In this document: one piece after another, positions 51,914 through 60,882 of the stretch
Layout of the letters: each line of letters opens with the position of its first letter
Position numbering within the stretch: position 1 is the stretch's first letter
From: Burkholderiales bacterium
GTDB taxonomy: Bacteria > Pseudomonadota > Gammaproteobacteria > Burkholderiales > Burkholderiaceae_C
Direction of reading: 5' to 3'
NCBI GenBank assembly: GCA_016223165.1
Contig: JACRPO010000009.1
Span: 248,001 to 312,000 of the forward strand
Length of the DNA: 64,000 nucleotides
The notes under the pieces: model-generated
What the model was told of the DNA's origin: nothing
What the model saw: only the letters and a program-made list of their open reading frames with translations
Databases searched by the model: none
Translations under genes and position numbers: made by a program

Positions 51914-52758
51914 GTCCTGCGCCTCGGGTCGAAGATGTCGCGCAGCGCATCGCCGAGCAGGTTGAAGGTGAACACGGCCAGCATCAGCATCGCGCCGGGA
52001 AAGAAGCTCACCCACCATTCGCCGCTGACGATGAAGGCCGCACCCTCGGCGACGAGGATGCCCCACTCGGGCTCGGGCGGGCGCACGCCCAGGCCGATGA
52101 AGCTCAGGCCCGCGGCATTGAGGATGGCCCAGCCCATGTTCAGGCTCACCTGCACCATGGCCGGCGGCAGCGCATTGGGAAACAGGTGCACGGCGAGGAT
52201 GCGCGCATTGCCGTTGCCGGCCAGCCGCGCCGCCTCCACCCAGCCGGCGCCGCGGCGCACGTTGGCCTCGGCGCGCGCGACGCGGATGTAGAAGGGCAGG
52301 TTGATGATGGCCGTGGCGAGCACGATGTTGCCCACGGTGTTGCCGAGCGCCGCGACGATGCCCATGGCGAGCACGAAGAGCGGGAAGGCCATCACCGTGT
52401 CGGCCGTGCGCGTGACGATGCGCTCCCACCAGCCGCCGAAGAAGCCCGCCGCCAGGCCGAGCGGCATGCCGATGAGAAAGCTCAGCAGCACCGCCGCGAA
52501 GGCGATGCCCAGGTCCAGCCGCGTCGCGACGATGACGCGCGAGAAGATGTCGCGCCCGAGCGCATCGGTGCCGAACCAGTGCGACCGTGACGGCGCCTGC
52601 AGGGCCGCGGTGGCGTCGCTCGCCAGCGGGTCGTAGGGCACGAGCACGGGGCCGAGCAGCGCCAGCACGACGAAGACGAGGAAGAGCCCCGCGGCCACGA
52701 GCGTGACCGGGTTTTCCGAGAGCACGTGGCGGATATGCGCCGCGGTGGTATTGCTCAT
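51910..52758 (-). CDS. dppC: Peptide/nickel-type ABC importer permease (DppC-like)
   Basis: A 282-residue inner-membrane permease with an N-terminal TM (VTLVAAGLFLVFVVLALLGP), the DppC signature HWFGTDALGRDIFSRVI, five further helices, and the EAA loop EAARLAGNGNARILAVHLFPN that contacts the ATPases. The ATG at 52758 follows the DppB stop by 10 bp, and the gene overlaps DppD by four bases. It forms a heterodimeric channel with DppB. Confidence 0.92.
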   Translation of the reverse strand: MSNTTAAHIRHVLSENPVTLVAAGLFLVFVVLALLGPVLVPYDPLASDATAALQAPSRSHWFGTDALGRDIFSRVIVATRLDLGIAFAAVLLSFLIGMPLGLAAGFFGGWWERIVTRTADTVMAFPLFVLAMGIVAALGNTVGNIVLATAIINLPFYIRVARAEANVRRGAGWVEAARLAGNGNARILAVHLFPNALPPAMVQVSLNMGWAILNAAGLSFIGLGVRPPEPEWGILVAEGAAFIVSGEWWVSFFPGAMLMLAVFTFNLLGDALRDIFDPRRRT

Positions 52759-52768
52759 GGCCGGCCGC

Positions 52769-53782
52769 TCATGATTCGATCTTCACGCGGGGGTCGATGG
52801 CCACGTACAGCAGGTCGATGGCCAGGTTCAGCAGCACGAAGAGCAGGCCCATCGTCAGCACGAAGCCCTGCACCGGCGCGTAGTCGCTGGCGGTGAGTGC
52901 GTCGATGGCGTAGCTGCCCACGCCCGGCCAGCCGAACACCTTCTCGATGACGACCGAGCTGCCGATCATGAAGCCGAAGACCATGCCGAGCGTCGTCACT
53001 ACCGGCAGCAGCGCGTTGCGCAGCGCGTATCGCACCAGCACCGTCGTCGCCGAGAGGCCGCTCGCACGCGCCGTGCGCACGAAGTCGCTCGACAGCACCG
53101 ACAGCATCGAGGCGCGCGTCATGCGCGCGATCGGTGCCAGCACGAAGATGCCCATCGTCAGCACCGGCAAGATGAGTTGGCGCAGGCTCGCCCACCAGAC
53201 CGCGCCGTCGCCGGCGATGGCCGCATCGACGAGGTAGAAGCCGCTCACCAGCGGCGGCGGCGAGAACACCGGGTCGAGCCGGCCGAGCGGCGAAGGCGCC
53301 CAACCGAGCAGGAAGTAGAAGACGTAGGCGAGCAGCAGGCCCGTGAAGAAGGTCGGCAGCGAGACACCGGCCGTCGTGATGAGGCGCGCCACCTGGTCGA
53401 TCCACGAGCCCGGCCGCGTGGCCGCGGCGACGCCCAGCGGGATGGCGATGGCGCAGGCGAACACCAGCGCCAGCAGCACCATCTCGAGCGATGCCGGCAG
53501 CCGCTGCAGCAGCTCCTGCAGCACCGGCTGCCCGGTCGTGAGCGAAAGCCCGAAGTCGCCGCGCGCGAGGTCGGCGACATAACGGAAGAACTGCTCGGGC
53601 AGAGAACGGTCGAGGCCGAGCTGGTGGCGCACCTGCTCCACCGCCTCCTTCGTCGCCGAGGCACCGGCGAAGTAGGCGGCCGGGTCGCCGGGGATGGCAC
53701 GCGTGAGCACGAAGGTGATGACGATGACGCCGGCGATGTTGGGCAGCGCGGCGAGCAGGCGGCGGAGCACGGTGCGCAGCAT
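52769..53782 (-). CDS. dppB: Peptide/nickel-type ABC importer permease (DppB-like)
   Basis: A 337-residue inner-membrane permease: N-terminal TM (RRLLAALPNIAGVIVITFVL), the family motif IPGDPAAYFAGASATKE, six helices and an EAA loop (RTARASGLSATTVLVRYALRN). It begins 28 bp after the stop of the second cysteine hydrolase gene and pairs with DppC. The matching binding protein is probably the SBP gene at the right edge of the window, about 9 kb upstream in the same operon. Confidence 0.92.
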   Translation of the reverse strand: MLRTVLRRLLAALPNIAGVIVITFVLTRAIPGDPAAYFAGASATKEAVEQVRHQLGLDRSLPEQFFRYVADLARGDFGLSLTTGQPVLQELLQRLPASLEMVLLALVFACAIAIPLGVAAATRPGSWIDQVARLITTAGVSLPTFFTGLLLAYVFYFLLGWAPSPLGRLDPVFSPPPLVSGFYLVDAAIAGDGAVWWASLRQLILPVLTMGIFVLAPIARMTRASMLSVLSSDFVRTARASGLSATTVLVRYALRNALLPVVTTLGMVFGFMIGSSVVIEKVFGWPGVGSYAIDALTASDYAPVQGFVLTMGLLFVLLNLAIDLLYVAIDPRVKIES

Positions 53783-53810
53783 GGGCGGGCTCGAATCTGG
53801 TCTGGCCGTG

Positions 53811-54578
53811 TCAGCGGCCGGGCGGGCTCGGGGCCACGTTCGTGGGCGGGGGCGGCGGCGCTGTCGCGGGCGCCGGCTCGGGCAACGCGCGCAGCACCGC
53901 CGCCAGCGGCGCCGCCCAGCCGACGATGCCGCCCTGCGCCACGATCATCTCGATGGCGCTGTCCTTGAAGTGCGGGAAGTAGCTGGCCGTCGCCTCCTCG
54001 ACGAGCAGGCTGTCGTAGCCGCGGTCGTTGGCCTCGCGCATGGTCGTCTGCACGCAGACCTCGGTGGTGACGCCGGCGAAGACGAGGTGGCTCACGTCGA
54101 AAGCGGTGAGGCGCCCTTGCAGCGGCGTGGCGTGGAAGGCGCCCTTGCCCGGCTTGTCGATCACCACCTCGCCCGGCAGCGGCGCCAGCGCCGGCACGAT
54201 GTCGCAGCCGGGCTCGCCGCGCACGAGCAGGCGGCCCATCGGGCCATGGTCGCCGATGCGCAGCCGGGGGTTGCCGCGCGTGCGCTTGGCCGGTGGGCAA
54301 TCGGAGAGATCCGGCGCGTGCGATTCGCGCGTGTGCACCACCGGCCAGCCGCGCGCGCGCCAGGCGTCGAGCAGCGCGCGCGTCGGTGCGACGGCCGCTT
54401 CGAGGCGCGAGACATCGTTGCCGAGCGAGGCGCCGAAGCCGCCGGGCTCGATGAAGTCGCGCTGCATGTCGATGATGACGAGCGCGGCCCGGCCGGGCGG
54501 AAAGGTGAAGGCGAAGGGGCGCGCGGCGATCGTCACGAGCGCCGTCGGTGGCGCGGTGGCCGTGTGGTCGTCGCTCAT
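53811..54578 (-). CDS. Isochorismatase-family cysteine hydrolase (second copy)
   Basis: A 255-residue cytoplasmic hydrolase. The catalytic triad of the family is visible: Asp37 (VIIDMQRDF), Lys142 ([10 protein letters not shown]) and Cys175 (TTEVCVQTT). It is similar in layout to the biuret-hydrolase-like gene nearby, but with a different substrate-side loop ([10 protein letters not shown] instead of [11 protein letters not shown]) and a Pro-rich tail. Such enzymes cleave C-N bonds in ureides, carbamoyl compounds or biuret. It overlaps the start of its neighbour (54575-54578) by four bases and is transcribed before dppBCDF. It is probably a partner step with a related but distinct amide substrate. 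Confidence 0.85.
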   Translation of the reverse strand: MSDDHTATAPPTALVTIAARPFAFTFPPGRAALVIIDMQRDFIEPGGFGASLGNDVSRLEAAVAPTRALLDAWRARGWPVVHTRESHAPDLSDCPPAKRTRGNPRLRIGDHGPMGRLLVRGEPGCDIVPALAPLPGEVVIDKPGKGAFHATPLQGRLTAFDVSHLVFAGVTTEVCVQTTMREANDRGYDSLLVEEATASYFPHFKDSAIEMIVAQGGIVGWAAPLAAVLRALPEPAPATAPPPPPTNVAPSPPGR

Positions 54579-56362
54579 GCCACCTCCGCCTCGCGCGCCG
54601 ACGCCGCCTTCGCCGGCGCGGCATCGCCGTGCCCACCCTCGCCCGCGTGGTGGCCGCCCATGAAGCGGCCGAGCTCGTGCCGTTCGGCACCGGCAGCAGC
54701 GCACTCGTGCACGAGGCGGCCGCCGCTCATCACGACGATGCGGTCGGCGAGCTGCAGCAGCTCGTCGAGGTCCTCGCTCACCATCAGCACGGCGGTGCCG
54801 GCGTCGCGCGCCGCGCGCAGGCGCGCTTGCACCTCGGCCACGGCGGTGAAGTCGAGGCCGAAGACGGGGTTGCTGACGAGCAGCACGTCGGCCGGCTGCG
54901 AAAGCTCGCGCGCGAGCACGGCGCGCTGCACGTTGCCGCCCGAGAGCGAGGCGATCGGCGCGCCCGGGCCCTGCGTCTTGACGCGGTAGGCGGCGATGAG
55001 CGCGAGGGCGCGTTCGGTCAACGCGCCGGGCACGCGCAAGCCGGCGCGCGCCTGCGGCGGCTCGTCGAAGCTGCGCAAACCCATGTTCTCGGCCACGCTC
55101 ATCACCGCGACACAGCCGTTCTTCAGCGGCTCCTCGGGCAGGCCGCGCACCTTGAGGCGGCGGTTCTGCGCGCGCGTGGCGCGGTAGGGCTCGCCGGCGA
55201 CCGTGACTTCACCGGCCTCGCGCTCGCGCTGGCCGGCCAGCGCCTCCATCAGCTCGCGCTGGCCGTTGCCGGAGACGCCGGCGATGCCGACGATCTCGCC
55301 GGCGCGCACGTCGAGCGCGAGCCCGGACACGGCCGCCTCGCCGCGGTCGCCGAGCACGGTGAGCCCGCGCACCGCGAGGCGCACCGGGCCGGCGGGCCGC
55401 GCTGCCGCGGCCGGTGTGGCGGCGGCTGCCGTGGGCGCACCGCCGACGGCCGCGTTGCGCGCAGCCGTGGCGGCCGCCGCGCCTTCGGCCACCTCGGTGG
55501 CGACCTCGGTGGCGACCTCGGTGGCAACCTCCGCCGCCACCTCGGCCGCCTCCTCGGCCTTGGCTCCCGAACCTTCACCGGCCGCGCCGCCGCCGACCAT
55601 GCTGGCGGCCAGCCCGGGCGCATCGGCCCCCATCACCGCGCGGCTCGCCACCAGCCGCCCGCGGCGCAGCACGCTCACGTCGTCGGCGAACTCGAGCACC
55701 TCGCGGAACTTGTGCGTGATCATCACCACCGTGCAGTCGCCGGCGTGCGCGCGCTCGCGCAGGGTCGAGAGCACTTCATCGGCTTCCTGCGGCGTCAGCA
55801 CCGAGGTCGGCTCGTCGAGGATCAAGAGGCGCGGCTTCAGGTACAGCTGCTTCAGGATCTCGAGCTTCTGCTTCTCACCGGCCGAGAGGTCCTGCGGCGT
55901 CGCGTCGAGCGGCAGGCGGAAAGGCGCCGCAGCCATGAAGGCACCGAGCTCGGCGCGCACTGCACGCCAGTTGATGAACGCCGGCAGCGCGCCCTTGGCG
56001 AGCAGCAGGTTCTCGGCCACCGTCATGCCCGGCACGACGGTGAAGTGCTGATAGACCATGCCGATGCCGAGCGCGCGCGCCGCGGTGGGGCTGCCGATCT
56101 CCTGCTCGCGGCCGTCGAGCAGCACCGAGCCCTGGTCGGGCCGATGCCAACCGACGATGCACTTCACGAGCGTGCTCTTGCCGGCACCGTTTTCGCCGAG
56201 CAGCGCATGCACGGTGCCCGGGCGCACGTCGATCGACACATCGTCGAGTGCCTTGAAGGCGCCGAAGCGCTTGCCGAGCGTGTAGGTCTGCAGGGCCAGC
56301 GCGCCGGTCGCCAGAGGTGAAGCGGGGTCCTTCACCGGCGTGCCTGCAACGAATGCGCTCAT
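54575..56362 (-). CDS. BMP/nucleoside-type ABC importer ATPase, double NBD
   Basis: A 595-residue ATPase with two fused nucleotide-binding domains, as in nucleoside/ribose importers. The first has Walker [12 protein letters not shown] and signature [11 protein letters not shown] (Walker [12 protein letters not shown]); the second (about 335-560) has the degenerate [12 protein letters not shown] in place of Walker A, the usual asymmetry, and signature [16 protein letters not shown]. The linker (about 255-325) has a low-complexity Ala/Glu/Val/Thr stretch. It works with the two permeases at 57080 and 58110 and the BMP binding protein at 59225. It starts 9 bp after the biuret-hydrolase-like stop. 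Confidence 0.9.
   Translation of the reverse strand: MSAFVAGTPVKDPASPLATGALALQTYTLGKRFGAFKALDDVSIDVRPGTVHALLGENGAGKSTLVKCIVGWHRPDQGSVLLDGREQEIGSPTAARALGIGMVYQHFTVVPGMTVAENLLLAKGALPAFINWRAVRAELGAFMAAAPFRLPLDATPQDLSAGEKQKLEILKQLYLKPRLLILDEPTSVLTPQEADEVLSTLRERAHAGDCTVVMITHKFREVLEFADDVSVLRRGRLVASRAVMGADAPGLAASMVGGGAAGEGSGAKAEEAAEVAAEVATEVATEVATEVAEGAAAATAARNAAVGGAPTAAAATPAAAARPAGPVRLAVRGLTVLGDRGEAAVSGLALDVRAGEIVGIAGVSGNGQRELMEALAGQREREAGEVTVAGEPYRATRAQNRRLKVRGLPEEPLKNGCVAVMSVAENMGLRSFDEPPQARAGLRVPGALTERALALIAAYRVKTQGPGAPIASLSGGNVQRAVLARELSQPADVLLVSNPVFGLDFTAVAEVQARLRAARDAGTAVLMVSEDLDELLQLADRIVVMSGGRLVHECAAAGAERHELGRFMGGHHAGEGGHGDAAPAKAASAREAEVA
55491..55526. repeat. 12-bp in-frame repeats in the importer ATPase linker
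   Basis: Three tandem copies of ACCTCGGTGGCG (the last ends CA) encode repeated Thr-Glu-Val-Ala units in the flexible linker between the two ATPase domains. Confidence 0.8.
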
Positions 56363-56371
56363 GCAGGTTCC

Positions 56372-57055
56372 TCAGAACGCCCGCAGCGCTTCGAGCACGG
56401 CGGCGGAGTTCGAGACGGCGCCGAACACGCCGCCCTGCATCTGCACCATCTTCAGCGCCGCGGCGTGGTTGCCGGCGTCGGTGGCGCCGGTGCAGTCTTC
56501 GAGCAGCAGGCACTCGAAGCCGCGATCGTTGGCCTCGCGCATCGTCGTGTGCACGCACACGTCGGTGGTGATGCCGGTGAGGATGAGGTTGGTGATGCCG
56601 CGCGTGCGCAGGACGAGCTCGAGGTCGGTGGCGCAGAAGCTGCCCTTGCCGGGCTTGTCGATCACCACCTCGCCGGGCAGCGGCGCGAGCTCGGGGATGA
56701 TCTGCCAGCCCGGCTCGCCGCGCACGAGGATGCGGCCGCAGGGGCCCGCATCACCGATGCCGGCGCCGATGCGCTGCGAGCGCCAGCGCTTGTTGGCCGG
56801 CAGGTCCGAGAGGTCGGGCCGGTGCCCCTCGCGCGTGTGCATCACCGCGAAGCCTTTGGCGCGCATCGCCGCCATCAGGCGCTTCAGGGGCTCGATGGGT
56901 GCGCGCGTCATCGAGAGGTCGTAGCCCATCTTGTCGACATAACCGCCGACACCGCAGAAGTCGGTCTGCATGTCGATGACGATGAGCGCCGTGTTGGCCG
57001 GGCGCAGGTCGCCGTCGTAGGGCCAGGGATAGGGGGCGGAGGCGAGGGTCGGCAT
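56372..57055 (-). CDS. biuH: Biuret-hydrolase-like isochorismatase-family amidohydrolase
   Basis: A 227-residue cysteine hydrolase. It strongly resembles biuret amidohydrolase: [20 protein letters not shown] with Asp28, [37 protein letters not shown] with Lys134, and [19 protein letters not shown] with Cys167. The triad spacing is that of the family. BiuH converts biuret to allophanate and ammonia in the cyanuric acid pathway. RutB-type peroxyureidoacrylate hydrolases and other ureidohydrolases are related alternatives. It sits between the importer permease and ATPase genes, so import and hydrolysis are linked. The assignment is by recognised sequence features; the substrate is unproven. Confidence 0.8.
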   Translation of the reverse strand: MPTLASAPYPWPYDGDLRPANTALIVIDMQTDFCGVGGYVDKMGYDLSMTRAPIEPLKRLMAAMRAKGFAVMHTREGHRPDLSDLPANKRWRSQRIGAGIGDAGPCGRILVRGEPGWQIIPELAPLPGEVVIDKPGKGSFCATDLELVLRTRGITNLILTGITTDVCVHTTMREANDRGFECLLLEDCTGATDAGNHAAALKMVQMQGGVFGAVSNSAAVLEALRAF

Positions 57056-57079
57056 GGTCGGTCCTTCGCAGAGACGCGT

Positions 57080-57994
57080 TCAGCGCGTGACGCCGAGCTC
57101 GGCCGGCGCGCCGCGCAGGCTCTGCCGCGGCGAGCAGGTCCACACCAGGATGGCCAGCGTCAGCACATAGGGCACGGCGTTGAAGAGGTGGTAGTACCCG
57201 CTCACGCCCACCGACTGCAGCGCCGGCCCGAGCGCGCCGGCGCCGCCGAAGAGCAGCGCCGCCCACAGGCAACGCACCGGACGCCAGCGCGCGAAGATGA
57301 CGAGCGCCACGGCGATGAGGCCCTGGCCGCTCGAGAGGCCCTCGTTCCAGCTGCCCGGGTAATACAGCGACAGCGAGGCGCCGCCGAGCCCGGCGATGAA
57401 GCCGCCGGCCGTGGTGGCGGCGATGCGCACGCCGGCCACCGAGGTGCCGAGGGCGCGCGCCGCATCGGCCGAGTCGCCGACCATGCGCACCTTCAGGCCC
57501 CAGCCGGTGTTCCTGAGCGCCCAGGCGAGTGCCAGCGCGAGCGCGACGCCGATCGGGAACAGCACGTTCACGTCGAGCGCCGCCGCCACCTTCTGCGAGC
57601 TCGACCAGCCGCCGAACGGCAGCGCCGGTATCTGCTCGGCCTGCGGCTGGATGAGAGGCTTGCCGAGATAGAACGCGAGCCCGGCGCCGAACAGCATGAT
57701 GGCGATGCCGGCGGCGATGTCGTTGACGCGCGGCAGGCTCGCGACGAGGCCGTGCAGGGCCGCGATGAGCGCGCCGCTGAACCCCGCCAGCAGCACGCCG
57801 GCCCACCAGTGGCCGGTGAGGTACGAGCCGCCGAAGCCGGCCATGGCCGAGAAGACGAGCACGCCTTCGAGGCCGAGGTTGATGCGCCCGGCCTTCTCGG
57901 TGAGGCATTCGCCCAGGCTCACGAAGAGGAAGGGCGTGCCGACTCGGATGGCGCCGCCGAGGACGGCGAGCAGCACGTCGAGGAACTCGCTCAC
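57080..57994 (-). CDS. BMP/nucleoside-type ABC importer permease 2
   Basis: A 304-residue permease of about eight to nine TM helices, in the family of nucleoside/BMP importer second permeases. Characteristic stretches are FLFVSLGECLTEKAGRINLG, EGVLVFSAMAGFGGSYLTGH and AGFIAGLGGASLSLYY. The start is a GTG at 57994 with GGAGG eight bases upstream. A short upstream frame (MHRVEVAE) ends at the same place and may couple translation. It pairs with the permease encoded 115 bp upstream. Confidence 0.88.
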   Translation of the reverse strand: MSEFLDVLLAVLGGAIRVGTPFLFVSLGECLTEKAGRINLGLEGVLVFSAMAGFGGSYLTGHWWAGVLLAGFSGALIAALHGLVASLPRVNDIAAGIAIMLFGAGLAFYLGKPLIQPQAEQIPALPFGGWSSSQKVAAALDVNVLFPIGVALALALAWALRNTGWGLKVRMVGDSADAARALGTSVAGVRIAATTAGGFIAGLGGASLSLYYPGSWNEGLSSGQGLIAVALVIFARWRPVRCLWAALLFGGAGALGPALQSVGVSGYYHLFNAVPYVLTLAILVWTCSPRQSLRGAPAELGVTR

Positions 57995-58020
57995 TCGGCA
58001 ACCTCCACGCGGTGCATGTC

Positions 58021-58112
58021 GGCACTCGCCTCGGGAGCGGCCCGACGGCTCATTCGGGCAACCACCGCGCTGCGCGCTTCGGTGTTCGCCTCGGGAACGG
58101 CCCGTCGGCTCA
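58021..58112. repeat. Imperfect 32-bp direct repeat between permease genes
   Basis: 58021-58052 and 58081-58112 are similar 32-base copies (shared core TCGCCTCGGGA-CGGCCCG-CGGCTCA), 60 bp apart. The second copy contains the stop of the first permease gene. This suggests a local duplication of the gene end that created the 115-bp spacer. Confidence 0.6.
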
Positions 58113-59195
58113 CGCCGCGGCTCCCGCCGGCGCCGCAGCGCCGCCCACCGGCGGCCGCCGCAGCACGAAGAGCTCGCCCAGGCGCCCGCGCAGCGCCTCG
58201 CTGGCCAGGATGAGCACGAAGCAGAAGCCCATCAGCACCTGCACCGACGCATCGGGCAGGCCCATGCGCCGCTGCAGCAGGCTGCCGGCGGCGAGAAAAC
58301 CGCCGAAGAGAATCGCCACCGGCGCAATGGCCAGCGGGTGGTGGCGCGCGACGAAGCTGACGAGGATGCCCGTGTAGCCCAGGCCCGCGATCAGCGACGC
58401 GTTGGCCGAGGTGTGCACCGCCGCCACCTCGATGCCGCCGGCCACCCCCGCCGCCGCGCCGCCGAGCGCGCAGGCCGTGACGATGAGCGCCGTGGCCGGC
58501 AGCCCGACGAGACGCGCGGCGCGCGGGTTGCCGCCGACCACGCGCGTGGCGAAGCCGTGCGTCGTGAGGGCGAGCCAGAACGCGGCCAGGGCGCAGGCGA
58601 CGAGGCCGAAGGCGAGCCCCCAGTGCACGTCGCTGCCGGCAATGGTGCCGATGCGCAGCGACTCTTCGAGCGGCAGCGTCGAGGGCTTGTTCAGGCTCGC
58701 CGGGTCGCGCAGCGGCCCCTCGACGATGTGCTTGAAGAGCGCGATCGCGACGTAGCCGAGCAGCAGGCTCGAGATGGTCTCGTTGACGCCGCGCCACTGG
58801 CGCAGCCAGCCGGCCAGCGCCACCCAGGCCGCGCCGGCCGCGGCCGCGGCGACGAGCAGGATGGCGGTGCCGAGGCTGCCCTGCGGCAGCGGGATGGCGT
58901 AGGGCAGCGCCGCCGTCGCGAGCCCGCCGAGCACGAGCGCACCCTCGCCGCCGATGACGGTGAGGCCGGCGCGCGCCGGCAGGGCCACCGCCAGCGCGGT
59001 GAGCATCAGCGGCGCGGCGCGCTGCAGCGTGTTCTGGATCGAGAAGCTGTCGCCGAAGGCGCCCTTGAAGAGCAGCGCCCAGGCTTCGAGCGGGCTGTGC
59101 CCGCCGAACCAGACGAAGACGCCGAAGAGCGCCAGCCCGCCCGCCAGCGCGAGCACGGGCAGGGCGATCGACTCGGCGGTGGCGCGTGCGTTCAT
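58110..59195 (-). CDS. BMP/nucleoside-type ABC importer permease 1
   Basis: A 361-residue permease with about ten TM helices: LALFGVFVWFGGHSPLEAW near the start, the family motif NKPSTLPLEESLRIGTI in the periplasmic loop, TRVVGGNPRAARLVGLPATA (EAA-like region) and GLGYTGILVSFVARHHPLA. It begins with ATG at 59195, 29 bp after the stop of the BMP binding protein gene, and forms the channel with the permease at 57080. Confidence 0.88.
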   Translation of the reverse strand: MNARATAESIALPVLALAGGLALFGVFVWFGGHSPLEAWALLFKGAFGDSFSIQNTLQRAAPLMLTALAVALPARAGLTVIGGEGALVLGGLATAALPYAIPLPQGSLGTAILLVAAAAAGAAWVALAGWLRQWRGVNETISSLLLGYVAIALFKHIVEGPLRDPASLNKPSTLPLEESLRIGTIAGSDVHWGLAFGLVACALAAFWLALTTHGFATRVVGGNPRAARLVGLPATALIVTACALGGAAAGVAGGIEVAAVHTSANASLIAGLGYTGILVSFVARHHPLAIAPVAILFGGFLAAGSLLQRRMGLPDASVQVLMGFCFVLILASEALRGRLGELFVLRRPPVGGAAAPAGAAA

Positions 59196-59224
59196 CGGCG
59201 GAGCTCAGCACAGCATGGCGCGCC

Positions 59225-60364
59225 TCAGGCCTTGCCGATGACGCCTTCGACGAGGTAGTTCATGCCCTCGAGCTCGGCATCGGTCTGCTTGAAGATCTTG
59301 CCCTTCGGGATGACGACCTTGCCGGTGTTGTCCTTCAGCTCGCCGGCGAAGATGTCGAAGCCGCCGGCCATCATCTTGGCGCGCACGGCCTCGGCGTTCT
59401 TGCGCGCGCCCTCGCTCACCATCGCACCATACGGGCTGCTCTTGACGAAGCCGTCCTTGAGGCCGCCGCGCACGAAGTTCGGGTGCGGCTTGCCGGTGCG
59501 CGCGGCGTCGACGATGCGCGTGTAGGCGGTGAGCCAGTTCCACTCGGCGCCGGTGAGGTAGGCCTGCGGCGCGAGCTTGGCCTGGCTGGCGTGGTAGCCG
59601 CAGACCAGCTTGCCGCGCTTGGCGGCGGTCTCCATCACGACCTTCGGGCCGTCGACGTGGCAGGTGAAGACATCGACGCCCTGGTCGGCGAGCGAGTTCG
59701 TCGCTTCCGCCTCCTTCACCGGCATGCTCCAGTCGCCGGTGAAGATGGCGTTGGTGGTGATCTTCGGGTCGACCGAGCGCGCGCCCATCGTGAAGGCGTT
59801 GATGTTGCGCAGCACCTGCGGGATCGGCTTGGCGGCGACGAAGCCGAGCTTCTTGCTCTTGCTCATGTGGCCGGCGATCACGCCGTTGAGGTACTGCGCC
59901 TCGTCGATGTAGCCGAAGAAGCTGCCCGTGTTCAGCGGGTGCTTGCCGGCCGTCCACATGCCGCCGCAATGGGCGAAGCGCACCTTCTCGTTCTTCGCCG
60001 CCATGGCCAGCATGTGCGGGTCGAAGTAGCCGAAGCTGGTGGGGAAGAGCAGCGTCGCGCCGTCCTGCGAGATCATGCCCTGCATCGTCTTCTGCACGGC
60101 CTGCGTCTCGGGGACGTTCTCCTCCTCGATCACCTTGACGCCGGCGATCTTCTTCAGCTGCGCGGCAGCCTCGGCGTGCGCCTGGTTGTAGCCGAAGTCG
60201 TCGCGCGGACCGACGTAGATGATGCCCACCGTGATGGGCGCCTGCGCGAGCGCCGAGCGCAGCGCGCCGGGCAACGCCAGCGAGGCGCCGGCCAGCGCGC
60301 CGCCGGCGAGCAGGTGGCGGCGCAGGGCGGCGGCGGCGGGGAGGCGGGGATCGTCGTGGTTCAT
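59225..60364 (-). CDS. BMP-family solute-binding protein
   Basis: A 379-residue periplasmic binding protein of the BMP/PnrA (purine-nucleoside-type) family. A signal peptide with a twin-arginine (RRHLLAGGALAGASLALPG) suggests Tat export. Mature motifs: VGIIYVGPRDDFGYNQAH, FPTSFGYFDPHMLAMA, GFVAAKPIPQVLRNINAF, FTGDWSMPVKEAEAT, CHVDGPKVVMETAAKRG. ATG at 60364 has AGGAG upstream. It delivers its ligand to the permeases and ATPase downstream. The family binds purine nucleosides and related ureides or bases, consistent with the neighbouring amidohydrolases. Confidence 0.9.
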   Translation of the reverse strand: MNHDDPRLPAAAALRRHLLAGGALAGASLALPGALRSALAQAPITVGIIYVGPRDDFGYNQAHAEAAAQLKKIAGVKVIEEENVPETQAVQKTMQGMISQDGATLLFPTSFGYFDPHMLAMAAKNEKVRFAHCGGMWTAGKHPLNTGSFFGYIDEAQYLNGVIAGHMSKSKKLGFVAAKPIPQVLRNINAFTMGARSVDPKITTNAIFTGDWSMPVKEAEATNSLADQGVDVFTCHVDGPKVVMETAAKRGKLVCGYHASQAKLAPQAYLTGAEWNWLTAYTRIVDAARTGKPHPNFVRGGLKDGFVKSSPYGAMVSEGARKNAEAVRAKMMAGGFDIFAGELKDNTGKVVIPKGKIFKQTDAELEGMNYLVEGVIGKA

Positions 60365-60414
60365 GGTGGCTCCTGTTTTTTCGGGTGAGGGAAACGTCGG
60401 TTCGGGTTTCGGAT

Positions 60415-60864
60415 TCATGCCGGGTCGTCCGGCGGGAGGTCGATCAAACTCACATGCGCCGCCACCACACGCCACCCTTCGGCCATGCGCACCCAGGTCT
60501 GGCTCTGGCGCCCGAGCTTGGTGCCGCCAACGCGGCGGAACTCGGTCATCGTGGTGGCGAGGTCGCGCCCGAAGGTGGTGATCACGGTGTGATGCAGATG
60601 CCGTGCCAGGCCCTGCGGCGGCCGCGCCTGGCGGAAGGCGCGGATGGCCTCGATGCCACGCAGGTTCTCGCCGACGCCGTAGCGCACGGTGTGCTCGCTG
60701 GCCCAGAAGAGCTCGTCGAGCACGTCGAGCCTGTTGTTGACAAGCGCGTCTTCGTAGCGCGCGAAAACGGCGCTGACTTCGGCGCGCACTTCGGGATCGT
60801 TGACCGGCAGGTTGACGGGCACGGACGCAGGGGAGCTTGCGGGCATGTTCGCGGGTTGGTTCAT
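60415..60864 (-). CDS. AtzH/HpxZ-like DUF3225 protein
   Basis: A 149-residue protein of the NTF2/SnoaL-like fold (DUF3225): EVRAEVSAVFARYEDALVNN, LDELFWASEHTVRYGVGENL, FRQARPPQGLARHL, TEFRRVGGTKLGRQSQTWVR. In the cyanuric acid pathway the homologue AtzH is reported to act on the product of AtzE; in Klebsiella the homologue HpxZ belongs to an oxalurate gene set. The N-terminus has a Met/Pro/Ala/Ser-rich extension of about 20 residues, so the start may be shorter. It lies 18 bp after the AtzE-like gene. Confidence 0.82.
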   Translation of the reverse strand: MNQPANMPASSPASVPVNLPVNDPEVRAEVSAVFARYEDALVNNRLDVLDELFWASEHTVRYGVGENLRGIEAIRAFRQARPPQGLARHLHHTVITTFGRDLATTMTEFRRVGGTKLGRQSQTWVRMAEGWRVVAAHVSLIDLPPDDPA

Positions 60865-60882
60865 GGGCAGGCCCGCCCGCGC

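Noticed and set aside
57991-58017. Separate small gene MHRVEVAE between the permeases
   Set aside because: It is eight codons long and lies in the ribosome-binding region of the next gene. It is noted as possible coupling only.
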